Made by a program: the position numbers and the translations under genes. A stretch of 64,000 nucleotides of DNA from Dryococelus australis (lineage: Eukaryota; Arthropoda; Insecta; Phasmatodea; Phasmatidae), in contig CM057005.1 of the NCBI GenBank assembly GCA_029891345.1, positions 68,333,760 to 68,397,759 of the forward strand, in the 5' to 3' direction. Every line of letters begins with the position of its first letter. Position 1 is the first letter of the stretch. The notes beneath the pieces are model-generated. The model did not search any database. It was not told the origin of the DNA and saw nothing but the letters and a program-made list of their open reading frames with translations. This document shows, piece after piece, positions 37,130 to 49,324 of this stretch.

Positions 37130-37536
37130 GGCTGTTCACGATAAACTGAGCACTTTCGAAAGCCCTGCTTCAGATATACCTGTAAGCACGTTGTGTAAGA
37201 TTCAGCCTTATGTAAAATTAACATTGCCACTGGCCTCATCACTTTATTCAGGCGCATTTCAAGTGAAACTGTGAAATTATTAAAAAAGTAAATATATTAC
37301 AATTTTACACTTCGATGCGTTAAAAAACAACATGAAGCGAAATAAATCATTTAAGTTATCACCAACCGTTATCTAACACTTTTTATTCGATGTAAAGATA
37401 CGGAACTACTCTCCCTCCATCGTTACCAACTTTGCTGGGCGCATGTCACTCAGTACGCCCCTTAAAAAATATATGCAGGCAAAGCCAGACTTTTTTCGAA
37501 GGCTGATTTCAAAAGTGATCACTATCGTGAACAGCC
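37130..37536 (+). mobile_element. MITE family 1, long form
   Basis: Starts GGCTGTTCACGATAAACTGA after GGTATA and ends ATCGTGAACAGCC. Full interior, with a short deletion in the right terminus. Confidence 0.87.
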
Positions 37537-37639
37537 TTTAACGACGGAGGGAAAGTACAGTAGCTCTAAAATTTAACGTTGAATTAAAAGTGTTAGTTAA
37601 CAGAAATACGAAAATGATATTTTTTTCGTTCTTTTTTTT

Positions 37640-37852
37640 TAAATCCATGATATAAGCGTAACAACGAAGAAATTTTTTTTTTTTTTTAATGTTCGCGTTT
37701 ATCATAATTTTACACTTTCTCTTGATTTACGCTCGCATAAATTGAACAAGTCAATCGCAATGATAATTTTACATGTGGCGGAAAAAACACACATTGTGCA
37801 AATAAGTAGATCTTAAGCAGGGCTCTCAAAAGTGCTCAGTTTACAGTGAACA
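37640..37852 (-). mobile_element. MITE family 1, long form, truncated, inverted
   Basis: Carries GATAATTTTACATGTGGCGG, TAGATCTTAAGCAGGGCTCT and AAAAGTGCTCAGTTTACAGT in the order of an inverted copy. The far half is missing. It lies about 100 bases after the 37130-37536 copy. Confidence 0.7.
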
Positions 37853-38035
37853 ACATATAAATGGCGAAACGCAGTGGGGAAGCGTCGTTTATGCCACCCC
37901 TGTCAGAAACCACCCTCGTTGTTCTCAGCCTGTAAGACCCGATACACGCAAACAGGAAGTGCTTGTGACCTTGATGGGCAAAACTTCGATCCTAAGAACA
38001 TCTAGATGCCTCCCCCTCCCCTTAATGATAGAGAA

Positions 38036-38282
38036 GTGAAGAGATCTGGGGGCTCTTAACAGCGAGGTCCTAAGAGCTGATGAGGGTGAAGTGAGGTGAG
38101 CGTGCATCAGCGCCGGAATGCAAGGGCGGGGGGAAACGGGAGGTCCCAGAGAAAATCCGCCGACCAGCGGCATCGTCCGGCGCGATTCTCACATGCGAAA
38201 ATGCGGGAGTGTCCCGTCCGGGGATTGAGCCCGGGTCGCCAAGGTGGGAGGCCAGCAAGCTAACCGCTCAGCCACCGCGGCC
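38036..38282 (-). mobile_element. tRNA-derived SINE, family A, best-preserved copy
   Basis: On the minus strand it begins GGCCGCGGTGGCTGAGCGG, a good box A that resembles a Ser/Leu-type tRNA, then box B GGGCTCAATCCCC, then the family body down to AGATCTCTTCAC. Imperfect flanking ATAGAGAAG/ATGGAGAAA may be the target duplication. Frames through this block are not genes. Confidence 0.85.
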
Positions 38283-39169
38283 TTCAACTATGGAGAAAGG
38301 GTTCAATTTCCATCGGACTGCGATATATTCCTCAAAAGTACTCGAATGTGTCATTTCGACAACCGTTGAACATATAAATCATGTTATTGCAATTTATAAA
38401 TATAAATTTTTTTTAAATACAATGTCAGATGTTTCTATTTTAAGTCGAAATAACAGCCAGTGATCTTGCGGATACTTTACTAATGGAATCAGGACCCAAT
38501 TTGACTGAGAATTTCTCAGTTGTTTCATTACCCGCTGATTCCCCAAACACACGTGAAACAGTATATCTTTTAGACACGGACAATAATGTCATAAAATAGG
38601 TCAGCATACAAATCAGATACCAACGTTAGCTTGATTTGAATACTTTGATACAGACGACTATGTAACACACATGTTGCAGGCTGAGACTGCATGAGTAAGT
38701 TCGAATCTTGGACCATGCATTTTCTTTTCTTAATATTTTCTTCAGATTTGGGTTCTGCTGACTTTTAGTATTAATTTTTAGATTAAATAAGCGTGGGAAC
38801 ATTGAAATACAGCAATATGCCTATTTATTTATTTATGATACCGAAACATTTACAGTTTTACATTTTTCTCACCAACTCAGGCTATCTTTCTCTGATCACT
38901 TGCAAACCTAACACACTGGATAAGCGAAACCTCGGTGAAAAAAATTACCGATTCCACTTTTAGGTATTCGCCATTTCGAATAGGCTACATACGAAGAAAT
39001 TATTAACTGTAGACTCCACGACTGCAATTCAAAGATGAAATCAGATAGGTTGCTGTCTCGACCAGGATTCTTGCTCGGAAATTTTGATTAAGATCAAGTT
39101 CGCAAACGCATTAAATGTGCATCCGGCAACAGACACTGTGCCTATTTGGAGCGTATGCGTATTAAGACG
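38283..39169. other. No gene seen
   Basis: Nothing recognised on either strand beyond short frames. Confidence 0.45.
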
Positions 39170-39177
39170 TATATAAA
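39170..39177 (+). promoter_or_regulatory. Possible TATA box
   Basis: TATATAAA followed about 30 bases later by CAGTC-type sequence. No gene was recognised downstream, so this may be chance or part of a mobile element. Confidence 0.2.
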
Positions 39178-39235
39178 CCACTGTGGCAGTCTACAGTCTG
39201 GTTTCCCTGCTTCTTTGCAGGAAATTTTGGTGGCC

Positions 39236-39357
39236 GAAGTCACTACTAAAGGTATGGACACACAAGGTTCCGCTACCCGCCTACGAATACTGTATAGAAG
39301 TCACTACTAAAGGTATGGACACACAAGGTTCCGCTACCCGCCTACGAATACTGTATA
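39236..39357 (+). repeat. Exact tandem duplication of 61 bp
   Basis: Two adjacent copies, each starting GAAGTCACTACTAAAGG and ending ACGAATACTGTATA, identical along the whole unit, so the event is recent or the result of assembly. Confidence 0.9.
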
Positions 39358-39994
39358 TCCCGTCTGAAGGAGTAACGAGTGCAATGGCAGTATACGTAAC
39401 CGCAAGGTTGTTTTTGCTACATTCAGCACAACGACATGCACAATAATTCAAACTCTTATATCCAGGGCTTTAAATTATACGATACATCATGCAGTAAAAA
39501 TAGAAAATACGAAACACAGAATAATCGGAAATGTACTGCACTAAAAATAGACTTGAGAAGTTTTAATAGTTGAACATGCATTTTATGGTGTAGAATATCT
39601 AAACTACAAACATTAAGAAATTTCTTTGACATGTCATTGTACGAACCTACTGCTCCTGTTTTTCTCGTTCCCTTTTTCTTCAGTAAAACGATGACACCTC
39701 ACAGAATGTTGGAAGAAGATTAGTGAAATTATGAAGAAAAGATGTGTGTACACGTGCAATCTGACACATGTGTGTGTTAACTGTATCCAGTTTATAAACT
39801 TTGTATGCGTACTGTAATTTGACTTGTCCAGTATCTTTGTAGAGCTATGCATTGAAAAAAGATCTTACGGACGCAATAAAACAGCGAGACGTACACCCAC
39901 ACGAGTAAGAAGCTGGCCACATCGCCCTGCAATCACTAAGCAAGTAAGATACAGATCCGAAGTACCTGCGCGAGAAAAGTGTCAAAGGACCTAC

Positions 39995-40419
39995 CTTCAC
40001 GATCCGGAGGATGTCCCCGCACTTGCTCCTGACGTCCTGGAAGGGGCAGTTGACCGACAGTCGCAGTATCACAGGCAGGTGCATCGTCACGAGCGATGCG
40101 TACTCGCGGGGAACGCGCCTCGACAGCCCGTCGTCGACGACGCGGTTCTCTCCGGCGGGCAGACAGTGACCGTTCGTGGTGGCCGCGTCGTCCCGGGACA
40201 GTCGAGCGTGCTTGGGGCTCCCGTAGCCGTCCAGCCAGCCTTCGACAGTCTTCTCGATGAGCGCGAGCGCCAGGCCCCTGGCGTGCACGTCGCGGGAGCA
40301 CACGGGCATGCAGAACCGCGACAGCTCCTCCAGGTCCTCGCCCATGCTGCCATTGATGTTCTTCCTGGAGTCGCCGGATTGCAGGAACATGCCTATGATC
40401 TCCTGGCCAAGCACCGGAT
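39995..40419 (-). CDS. Internal coding exon of an unidentified conserved-looking gene
   Basis: A 425-bp GC-rich block, open on the minus strand, in otherwise AT-rich DNA. It has a candidate acceptor (ATCCCAG, with AG at 40421-40420) and a strong donor (AAG followed by GTAGGT, GT at 39994-39993). The exon encodes 141 full codons plus two bases of a split codon and ends in phase 0. The product is protein-like: a leucine-rich helical N-terminal part (LGQEIIGMFLQSGDSRKN), a middle with FCMPVCSRDVHARGLALAL and GHCLPAGENRVV, and a C-terminal stretch MHLPVILRLSVNCPFQDVRS that resembles a HEAT/ARM-type helix pair. I do not recognise the family. In-frame stops lie just outside both predicted splice sites, at 40441-40439 upstream and beyond the donor. 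Other long frames across this block are shadows caused by its GC content. No partner exon was identified. Transcript evidence would settle both boundaries. Confidence 0.6.
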
Positions 40420-42164
40420 CTGGGATTTCGCACGAGATTTATCACAGTTGATTCAACTCGCACACTCAACAGCTACGAAATTTCGCGAGGGCCGTCGGCA
40501 ATCCTACAACCGATTGTACCTAATACTGGGGAAAATACTGAAAATTTCAAAGGTAAAATATTTTATACGTTATTCGTCATCTCTTATAAAAGTCTTGTAA
40601 TTTGATTGGGAACGCATGTACAATAAAAAAAAAGGTTAAAGTGTTACGGTATGCACTTTTAATTGAAATTAGTATACTATACAAACAATGCTATCAACAG
40701 TTAAATTGAAAAACGTGGATCCGAGTTTTATCGGACTGCGTTTACAAATGTTACTTTTACATTACCAGCAGAAGTAATTTTGAAATTGTAGTTCCCGCTT
40801 AAAAATGAAATGACTTCGATATAATTTGTTTAGATTATATTTTTAATAACGATAATACTACAGTTCGGCGAGCACGCTTTCCGCAGAACAGTTCTTTTTT
40901 AACAGCAGGCACAATTTTTAGCCCGATCAATTCAATGACAAATAGACGCACCGGCTTTTCTCCCTTTCGCTGTTCAATAGCACCACGTTCCAGCAAACAG
41001 GAGTCAGCTGGTTGCGGGAGGTGCACTCCGTTGCTAGCGGCCCCTAACTGAGCATAAACGCCCGTATAGATTTTTGTAAAACTGCTATAAATCTTCGGAA
41101 AATTGACAGGAGACCATAGTAATAAAAAATGCCACAGATGTATTACTACTCCTCGCACTTAAATACACCAATTATAATGAAGTCACTTTCACAAAAACAC
41201 AAAAGAAAACGAAATTCCGTAAAATGTACTTTGAAGTTAGAATTGACATTTGACAGCTGCATGCGATTTGCATGCACTCTAGCGGTGGACTGATGAACTG
41301 TGAGCCGAGTAAAACATTTCCTTCTAATGCGAAGATGTTTTAGAAATTATATGTAACTTGATTGTTAACGATTTCTTCATATTAGACTAGCGCCTATTTA
41401 AACTTATTAAAATTTTCATTCATGACCTAACATCTCATACTAACAATCTTTTTTCCCCATTTCAAAAACAAATTTCCCGTGCCACAACAACCAACCTAAC
41501 ACATTCTGAAGACAAATTTTATTTCCTTTCTGTCAGGTATTTAATATTTCTTATTAATTTAGTTTTCCTCTGTTCTGACAGTTTGACATTGTAATTACAT
41601 TGAGACATAATGTTTTCTAAATTCATAGGTTTTCTCAAATTGCAGCTGACGTTAAAGTGATTAGCTGAGGAACGTTTTAAGTTTTTGCGGTAGTCCTTGA
41701 CACGTTTTGTTATAGATCGTATACAGTCGATTTGATGGAATAGATTCATAAGCACCTTGATCTTCGTTTTGTATTTTGAAACTATATCGTGTAAGTTATT
41801 TATTATAACGTATTTCATATCTTGTGTAGTTAAGAGTTCTATTTTATGTGTACTTCAAGGGTGGCCTTATCTGAATATTGTAGAACATAACCAATGATAA
41901 GTGCATGGTCATCACTCATGCAGCTGTATGAATGTACATTTAAAGATAAAAATTTTGGAATTCGTTTGTAATTTTTACCTTCGGAGAAAATATTCATTTC
42001 ACTCTAGCCGGCAGGTAGTGTGACGTAACCTATCATGTTAAGCTGTCAGAAGAGAAGTGATGTTTTATTTCTATTCATTTAGACCTGTCATAAAGAGCTG
42101 GAAGTTCATACTAAGAGCTCCAGAAATAAGTTCGACAGCTGACATGATAAGTTACATAATAATA
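40420..42164. other. No exon identified upstream of the 39995-40419 exon
   Basis: Minus-strand frames at 40835-41158 and 41519-41818 were examined. The first has a Leu/Arg/Lys-rich middle and could hold an exon, but no good splice pair or domain was seen. Confidence 0.35.
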
Positions 42165-42465
42165 TATCTTCTAGCAGTCTTCTGTGTACATGTAACATAG
42201 CATTTACAACCATAAATTAAACAATTCTCTTTTAGTACAGTCATCTGCAAGCACATTACATAGTATTTACAGACAATTACTAATTCTTTTCTAGCACCGT
42301 CATCTGTGAGCACAAGTGTACTGTACTACAACTAAACACTTCTCTTCATCAGCGAGCACATGGCATAGAATTTACATATAGCTACTAAACGATTCTCTTA
42401 ATAAGCAGCGAGCACATGACATGGCATTTACATATGGCATTTAAACTATTCTCCTGAAGTATAGA
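42165..42465 (+). repeat. Degenerate tandem repeat, unit about 60 bp, about 5 copies
   Basis: Units of the form CATCTGTGAGCACAT-ACATAG-ATTTACA followed by a CTAAA(C/A)-ATTCT segment recur about every 50-65 bases. Confidence 0.65.
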
Positions 42466-42707
42466 TAACCTATGCATGACATGTTAGCACAGAATTTTCA
42501 CTTAGCATAGATTTATCTTGGTTACCTGGTATTGCGTACATATTATGATTCTATGTGCAATACTATAGCGTAATGAGAGCTGTGAGTTATTACATGCTTA
42601 TAAAGCAGGAGAATTGCTGAATACCTAACTATATGATTCAGTGGAAGTATGTGTGTGTTATCATAAAAGTTTTTATTGAAGGTAAAATAACTATCCATCC
42701 AGTTTTC

Positions 42708-43450
42708 AGTAAAATTCCAGAATAGGGACTTTTTTAATAAAATGAAAAAAAATCCTGGAAAGTGGTATAATTCCACTTTACTAATTATACAGAACACAAA
42801 TTTACTAGGGGCATCAACGTTTGACCAATAAAGACATCAAAAATGATGGTGTGAGGGCTATGAAGATCAGGGAAATTGTGGGGTAAAACAAATAAAAAAA
42901 TATGTTGGCCTACATTTTCATGATAAAATTTTATCCTGCTATTTCCCTCCAATTCATAGCCCTCCCCACTGACGTATTTGTAAACTGTATTGGTAACATT
43001 GTCAATTTAGTTAGTGTTCAGTTCAATCTTTTTGCAATTAAACATGTTTTCATGATACAATATTACAAATAACACAAAAATACATTAGGTAAATTCCAAA
43101 ACTACCTAACCAAAAACTACCTGTATTCACAATATTACCAAACACACAGAATCAAACACACAATTTTTTCAGTAGAATGGGCTATGCTTGATGTGTAACG
43201 CTTTGCGCCGCCACCAAAAAAAATGCAGGCGAGGTTAAATCACTGTTATGGGGAGATACTCCCCTGCTGGTGCTAGTACTCTTGCTTGGTGCATAATGTT
43301 TGGCCACACCTGTACAGTATTTTTCCCTGCGAGGGGACTACACTTGAATATCATACATTATCACAGTAACATTTAGGTGTGGCTGTGTATTGGTAATATT
43401 GTGAATTTAGCTATTGTTTGGTTAAGTTGTTTTGCAATGTAACGTATTGT
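42708..43450. repeat. Duplicated block, copy 1
   Basis: Begins AGTAAAATTCCAGAATAGGG and is paralleled by a block from 45338 (AGTAAAATTCTAGAATAGGG) to about 46700. Shared parts include GGCATCAAC(G/A)TTTGACCAA, a hairpin module, and a GC-richer segment with CTCCCCTGCTGGTGCT and TCCCTGCGAGGGG. Confidence 0.7.
42848..42969. repeat. Hairpin module 1
   Basis: GAGGGCTATGAAGATCAGGG and GTGGGGTAAAAC face an inverted partner TTTTATCCTGC...TTCATAGCCCTCCCC across a loop of about 40 bases. Confidence 0.7.
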
Positions 43451-43494
43451 CTAGATAATTGTGATATAATAGTAATATTTTATCATGAAAACAC

Positions 43495-43765
43495 GTATAA
43501 TTGCAAAAATATCAAACTGAACAGTACATAAATTGAGAATATTACCAATACAAGTTACAAATACAATACCAGGGAGGGCTATGAAATGGAAGGACATAGC
43601 GGAGTACAATTTTACTACGAAAACATACATATTTTCCACTTGTTTTACCCTGCAGTTTCCCATATGTTCATAGCCCTCACGACTCATATTTGTAACTTGT
43701 ATTGGTAATATTATCAATTTAGGTATTGTTCGGTAGGTCTTTTTGCAATTTAATGTATTGTCATT
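43495..43765. repeat. Hairpin module 2, longest arms
   Basis: Arms of about 120 bases: AATTGCAAAAA, TACCAATACAAGTTACAAAT and GGGAGGGCTATGA on the left, their inverted counterparts TTCATAGCCCTC, ATTTGTAACTTGTATTGGTA and TTTTTGCAATT on the right. Confidence 0.75.
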
Positions 43766-44639
43766 AAATTTTACAATGTACTTTTTTTTCACTTGTTTTA
43801 CCCTGAAATTCCCCTGATCTTAATAAACCTCCCCACTATGTGAAGTTAAATTTAATTTTGCTACGAACTCACCGACTACATCACCATCAACCCGACGTAA
43901 CATTTCATTTGACTCATCATACACTCAAATCACTTATATCAATTATATTTTCACTGTCTGCATACAGATATTACCACAGCAACATGCATATTCATGCGAC
44001 CGTTAAAAACTTCAAACTACAGTTCAGCAACTTCCCAGAATGCACCTGGGACATGAACAACTAACAAATCGTCATAGTACGGGGTATTCAAATTAATGGT
44101 ACACTGACGCATCATTATAGTACATTTTGTGCCAATACTACTTAATCATTGTACACAAATCTGAATAATAATCCATGTACCATAAATGGTACGTCAAACA
44201 TGTCGGCGGCCAGACGTAAACATACAGAGTGGACCGCTTGTATATTTAATTATTTTATTTTCTAATTTATAATTAATATATCCTCAAGCCCCCATAGATA
44301 TTGATCAGTAGGTAAGCCTTGAGTAATTCACCAGGAATACGTGTTCTTCCGACACTGTTTTACGCCTGTGTTGTTTATACCGGAATAACCCTATTTTTGC
44401 GGTATAAATATATCCTGTAAATGAAATTTTAAACATTAATTAATTTCAAATGGTAATCTTGCATTTTAATATAATAATTTGACCCAATATAGATATATTC
44501 TATGTAAATTATACATGTTTTATAGCATAACACAGCAATCTTCATAACCCTCCTCCCTATCACTTTTTTTTTTTACAGATAACTACTTGAAGCTCCTTCA
44601 AAATTCCTAGTAATTCTGATTACTAATAATCATATCTAA

Positions 44640-45345
44640 CATATCTAGGTATTATTATTTTTCCGATTTTCGAAAAAGTCTCAATTCTGGAATTTTACCA
44701 TATTTTCTAATTGCCCTATTCTGCAGAACTTCTAATTCGTGTAAATATGTTTTATTGCACCAGTCCCAAAACGTACACATGTAACGTAGATGAGTCAACC
44801 CTGGAACAGTAAATACTTTTAAGAATCTTTGGTGAAATTTAGTATCGTAACCTATGCAGTATGCCTATAATAGGTGTAATTTTCATTTTTATGTATTTTA
44901 TATGGTGTACCCATGAAATATTTGAATCAATTATCAAGCCCAAGTATTTGGTTGTCAACTTTCTTAAGCTGGCTTCTATTATATTTTATTGAAAATTTAC
45001 CCATCTGACTTAGCTTTTTCGATTTATTAAAGTTGTCTTTTCAATATTTATGGTTAGTCTATTTTTTTCAAACCATTCAGATAAGAGGTTGAGATCCCAT
45101 TTCATTAACTGGTTTAACTTCTCTTCATCCCTGTCAATATAGAATATGTTAGTATCATCCTCAAATAATGCCATCCCATTGAGAGTGAGCTGTCTGCATT
45201 ATTAAAAAAATTTATAAGTTGTACTTAATATTGGCCCGAGGATTGACTCTTGTGATATACCTATTGTTATTGATTTTGCAGAGCTAAAAGTATTATTACA
45301 GTGAACAATCTGTTCTCTGTCATTAAGATAATTAGTAAAATTCTA
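44640..45345 (-). pseudogene. Fossil non-LTR retrotransposon reverse transcriptase (Jockey/CR1-like)
   Basis: Read on the minus strand, the block shows degraded but ordered RT landmarks: ISQESILGPIL (for the usual PQGSILGPLLF), FEDDTNIF (for the catalytic FADDTN), EWFEKNRLTIN, KYLGLIIDSNISW, and LEVLQNRAI-type C-terminal sequence in a shifted frame. Several stops interrupt it. F-x-DDT places it among Jockey, CR1 and L2 type elements. It lies inside the 42.1-49.7 kb repeat cluster, between two duplicated blocks. No 5' end, endonuclease or 3' tail was found. Confidence 0.75.
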
Positions 45346-45492
45346 GAATAGGGGCTTTTTTGAAGTGGTATAATTGTACTCTACTAATTACTAGAGGCAT
45401 CAACATTTGACCAACAGAAACCCCTAAAACGATAATGGGGAGGGCTATTAAGATTAGGGAAAATGTGGGGTAAAACTAATGGAAAATATGTA

Positions 45493-46010
45493 CAGGCAGT
45501 CCTCTATTTTCATATGTAATGTGTTCCTGAAACTGTGTGTGAAAGTTGAATCATATTTATGCATGTAATAAGAGGGGTTCTGTTCCAAAGTTACAAGAAA
45601 ATTGATAAAATTGTTACTTTTAACAAGTATTTAATTGAAAATCACGAATAAATATGCATGTGCAATACTTTCTTACCTAAATGTAACATTTTATTTTGTA
45701 GGTTGTAAGAACTATGTAAAAGTTTTTCAAAAATTTGTATATTATTTTAACAGAAGCACTCATTTCCTCATTTGTATTGAACCAATATGACAGCCATATC
45801 TAAACATTCATAAAATATGATCCACGAAGGCTGGGAAATATGGCAAGCAGGGTTGGATGGCAACTAACAGTGCTATATCAATATGTTAGCAGGTTGCTAG
45901 ATGTATGAAAGACCAAATCGGTTGTATGAAAGTTGATTTAGATGTGATATGTCGTGTATGAAAGAGCAAGTTGTACGAATCTCAAATGTATCAAAGTCGA
46001 GAACTGCCTG
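45493..46010. mobile_element. TA-flanked MITE (mariner-like)
   Basis: Ends CAGGCAGTCCTC...GAGAACTGCCTG, flanked by TA (45491-45492, 46011-46012). Short internal repeats of GTATGAAAG(T/A)-type sequence near the right end. It interrupts the duplicated block of the 42-50 kb cluster. Confidence 0.7.
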
Positions 46011-46039
46011 TAGATAATGTAATATTTATCCACAAAAAT

Positions 46040-46315
46040 ACATTAAATTGCATAAAGACTTAACCGAACATTTGATCTAAATTGAAAAAATTACAAATAC
46101 AAGCTACAAATACGATAGTGGGGAGGGCTATGAAGATCAGGAAAATTGTGGGGTAAAAAAAAATAAAAAAATTTACATTTTCATGATAACATTTTACTCC
46201 ACAATTTCCCTGCAGTTCATAGCCCTCTCCACTATTATATTTGTAAATTGTATTGGTAACATTGTCAATTTAAATAATGTTCAGTTTGATCTTTTTGTTA
46301 TTAAACATGTTTTCA
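46040..46315. repeat. Hairpin module 3
   Basis: Same arms as module 2 with GATAGTGGGGAGGGCTATGA on the left and TTCATAGCCCTCTCCACTAT on the right. Arms about 110 bases. Confidence 0.75.
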
Positions 46316-46751
46316 TGATACAATATTATAATAATATTACAAATAGCATGAAAGTATGTTAAATTGTAAAACACACACATTATTACTCAGTGCAAATGGG
46401 CTATGCATGAAAATCATTTCTGGGTAAACTTCAAGCTTCGCTGATGCTTGATGCTTCGAGTCACCGCCAAAAACAAATTGCTGGCATGCCTGGAATCACT
46501 GTTTTGGGAATTTACTCCCCTGCTGGTGCTGGGATTCTGGCTCGGTGCATAATGTTTGGCTATGCTTGTACAGTATTTTCCCCTGCGAGGGGGCTACGCT
46601 TGGAATTCATAAATTATCACATTAACCTATGGGTGTGTGTGCGAGTATTGTTTGGTTAGGTCTTTTGCAATTTAACATTTTTTTGTGATATTCTTGATAT
46701 AATCGTCTGGAATTGAGTCCTATCTGCTAGTATGGACATAACCAGGTAACG

Positions 46752-47237
46752 CAGTGTTGGAAATCTTTTGCAATGCCAGGATCATACAATTTTCTCTGAA
46801 AGATCCTACAAACCACTTCCAGAATCGTACATTTATAAAAAACACAAACATTTATAATTACTTTTAAATACAATTAAATCATAACTCCTGCTTAAAACTG
46901 AAATTTCCAGGTAATAACAACATATACTAATGTTTTCAGTAAAAACACAAGAAAATTTACGAAACTGGAAAAATTATTTTAATAAATAAGTACATAAAAT
47001 ATTTTACCCTGTGGGAGATTTTAAAAGTGGAAGAAAAAATCGAGTCAGCAATGTGGTTACTGCAGGTTTAATGGACCCTTAGATAAATACAGTGACTGCT
47101 CTTAAATTGTATAAATGAACAGGTCTGAGGGCTGATAATTGTACATTTGTTGCACGATCCTAACTTTGGATCGTAGATTGTACACCACACAAAATTATCG
47201 TACTTGTACGATCAGGATTATATGGTTGGCAACACTG
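46752..47237. mobile_element. hAT-like MITE
   Basis: Ends CAGTGTTGG...CCAACACTG-type (right: GGTTGGCAACACTG). Flanks AGGTAACG (46744-46751) and AGGTAGCA (47238-47245) agree at 6 of 8 positions, as expected for an aged 8-bp hAT duplication. 486 bp with no transposase. Confidence 0.6.
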
Positions 47238-47245
47238 AGGTAGCA

Positions 47246-49324
47246 TTTACCTGATAGGAGTTTCTATCATTGTAGAGCAAATTAAGGTATTTTATAGTAG
47301 TAGGCCTATTCAACATGGTGGAAACTATGTGATTAATGAATTGTAGCTGTAGTGCAGTCTGGAAAGAGGCAACATCACACATTCTACATTAACACAACTG
47401 CCATTTCATGTCTTGCCTTTTTGATCATTCATAGATTATAGACACCCTGAAAAATGTAAACTGGAAATGCCGTGGAATTATCCAAAAATCCAAAGTTTTC
47501 CTGGAATTTGTATTAAGTGGCCTGGAATTTTTCTTTTACAATATTTTTATCTGCTCATGTAATGGGAGGTTGGTTAGCAATAATGACGGCCCCTTTCCTG
47601 TATGTACAGTATGGTATTGCGTTAAGGCCTGGCTACAATATTGATTTAGCACAGGAAATAGTGCATGCACAGAAATTAGAATCAATACAAATGTTGGAAT
47701 GGCACATTACAAATGTGCATAGAAAAATAGCACATAAGAGGTGCAAAAAAGTTAGGCAATATCTTATAATTCTTATGTGTGTGCGTGCATGCACACATGT
47801 GAATGTGCTGTTTGTACCATACATAACGAATCACAATTTTACCATAGAGTTAATGTTTGAATGAGTAATTAGACTAGTTTCAATGTGAATCAACAGTTGG
47901 GTAATTAATAAGAATCACGACTTTTCCAAAAATTCATAACATATTTAGACAATGGTGTGAATAGAAGGGTCCTAACCGTACTGAAATACATTGGCGCATT
48001 GTTATCTTCATTTTAAATGCTATGAATCGTGATAGTGGGGAGGGCTATGAATATAGACGAAATTGGGGGGTAAAAGTCATTAAAAACTGGGAAAATACCA
48101 TTACAAGAAATTACATGCCTGCAAATGGCTTCAGAAAAGCAAATTTATTCAAAATCTATGCATGGAGGACGTATTGATTTACCTGTTTCATATAGTTTTA
48201 TCTGCTTCATACAATATTACCAGATATGTACAAAGCAGATAAATTGACATGTACAGTGGCACAGATTTTGCATGAATTAACTTTTCTGGAGCTAGTTTGT
48301 AGATGCCCAACAGTTGCAAATCTCTATCATAGTGGAAAAATACAGAAATCTACTACCATCAGCAACATTGAGAACAAAAACACTGTTACTCACCTTGCAA
48401 CTGAAAATGGTACGGACATTGATGAAGTGATGCAGAAAAAATGGCATTTTCAACCCAAATAGTCATTGCATTGATGTAGTGTGAGAAACATTATCACTAT
48501 CCATTGTTGGGTCAGTTTCTGTTAACACAGTGATATACAATACTGAAAAAGACAATGCTAAACGTAGGTTGTAACTCAAAAGTCTGACAGATTCAGACTC
48601 AGATCTAATGAATCTCAACTTCTGACATGCTTGAACTTTTGCATACTATTTAGATGTGACTCGCACATTGTAATTTGTAAAGATCCAAAAATTCACGCAT
48701 TGCGGTCCACATTTCTCAAATTCTGCATTTAAACTAACATTAAAACAAGTTGAAATATCTCGACTAATTTGAAACTTTTACGGTTTTAAGAGCTGTGATT
48801 TACGAGTTCTATTACACATGTTTCTTTGCTATTATTTCTATGTGACTTGTTAGATTGTATTATTGTGGGAAAATTTTAGTGTTTCTTGTTAATTGTTTCC
48901 ATGTGGAGTGTTATAATATAATTATTGTGCGGAAATACGAGGTTTGCGTAGTTGACACAGATTGAATACAAGTTAACGTTCCCTAAATGTGAGTTATCAG
49001 CAATAGATCACAAAGGAGCTATATTCACCACTTACATGAGTGAGTAACATAAATAATTGTAGAGTTTCATCATGAAAAGTGTATAAATTGTAGTGAATTG
49101 TACTGTGTAGTATTTCATGTAACTGCTGCAGCCAACCATGTAAAATGCAGAAGACCTAACCAAATTAAACCTAACTTCACAATAGGTGAATTACAGAGGG
49201 TGCGTGAACTGATACGAGCTTACTTGTTATACTTTTTCTAACACTATTGTGTGTTTGCACACTCTTCCTCTGTAATCACATATCGTGAAGTTAGGTTAAG
49301 GTATGTTAGGTTTTCTTCTATTTA
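47246..49324. other. No gene seen; one stray half hairpin module
   Basis: AGTGGGGAGGGCTATGAAT at about 48036 is a left-arm fragment of the hairpin family. Frames at 47517-47864 and 48226-48462 have no recognisable domain. Confidence 0.45.

Larger units (their letters stand above)
45338..46700. repeat. Duplicated block, copy 2, split by a MITE
   Basis: Homologous to 42708-43450 in pieces (45338-45490, 46080-46330 and 46390-46640), with the TA-flanked MITE 45493-46010 inserted and some rearrangement. The 46444-46659 frame lies in the GC-richer segment and is not a gene. Confidence 0.65.

Noticed and set aside
2372..38282. tRNA genes at 2372, 28629, 35567 and 38282
   Set aside because: Boxes A and B are present, but no cloverleaf could be formed by eye and each is the head of a longer repeated body; one has a 14-bp insertion duplication. 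They are SINEs.
39824..40600. 258-codon plus-strand frame and a 177-codon second minus-strand frame over the GC-rich exon
   Set aside because: They overlap the spliced exon and are Arg/Ala/Gly-rich, as expected for shadow frames of GC-rich coding DNA. The chosen frame alone has normal composition and splice sites at both ends.
47517..47864. 115-codon frame
   Set aside because: No recognisable domain, no splice context; lies in repeat-cluster DNA.
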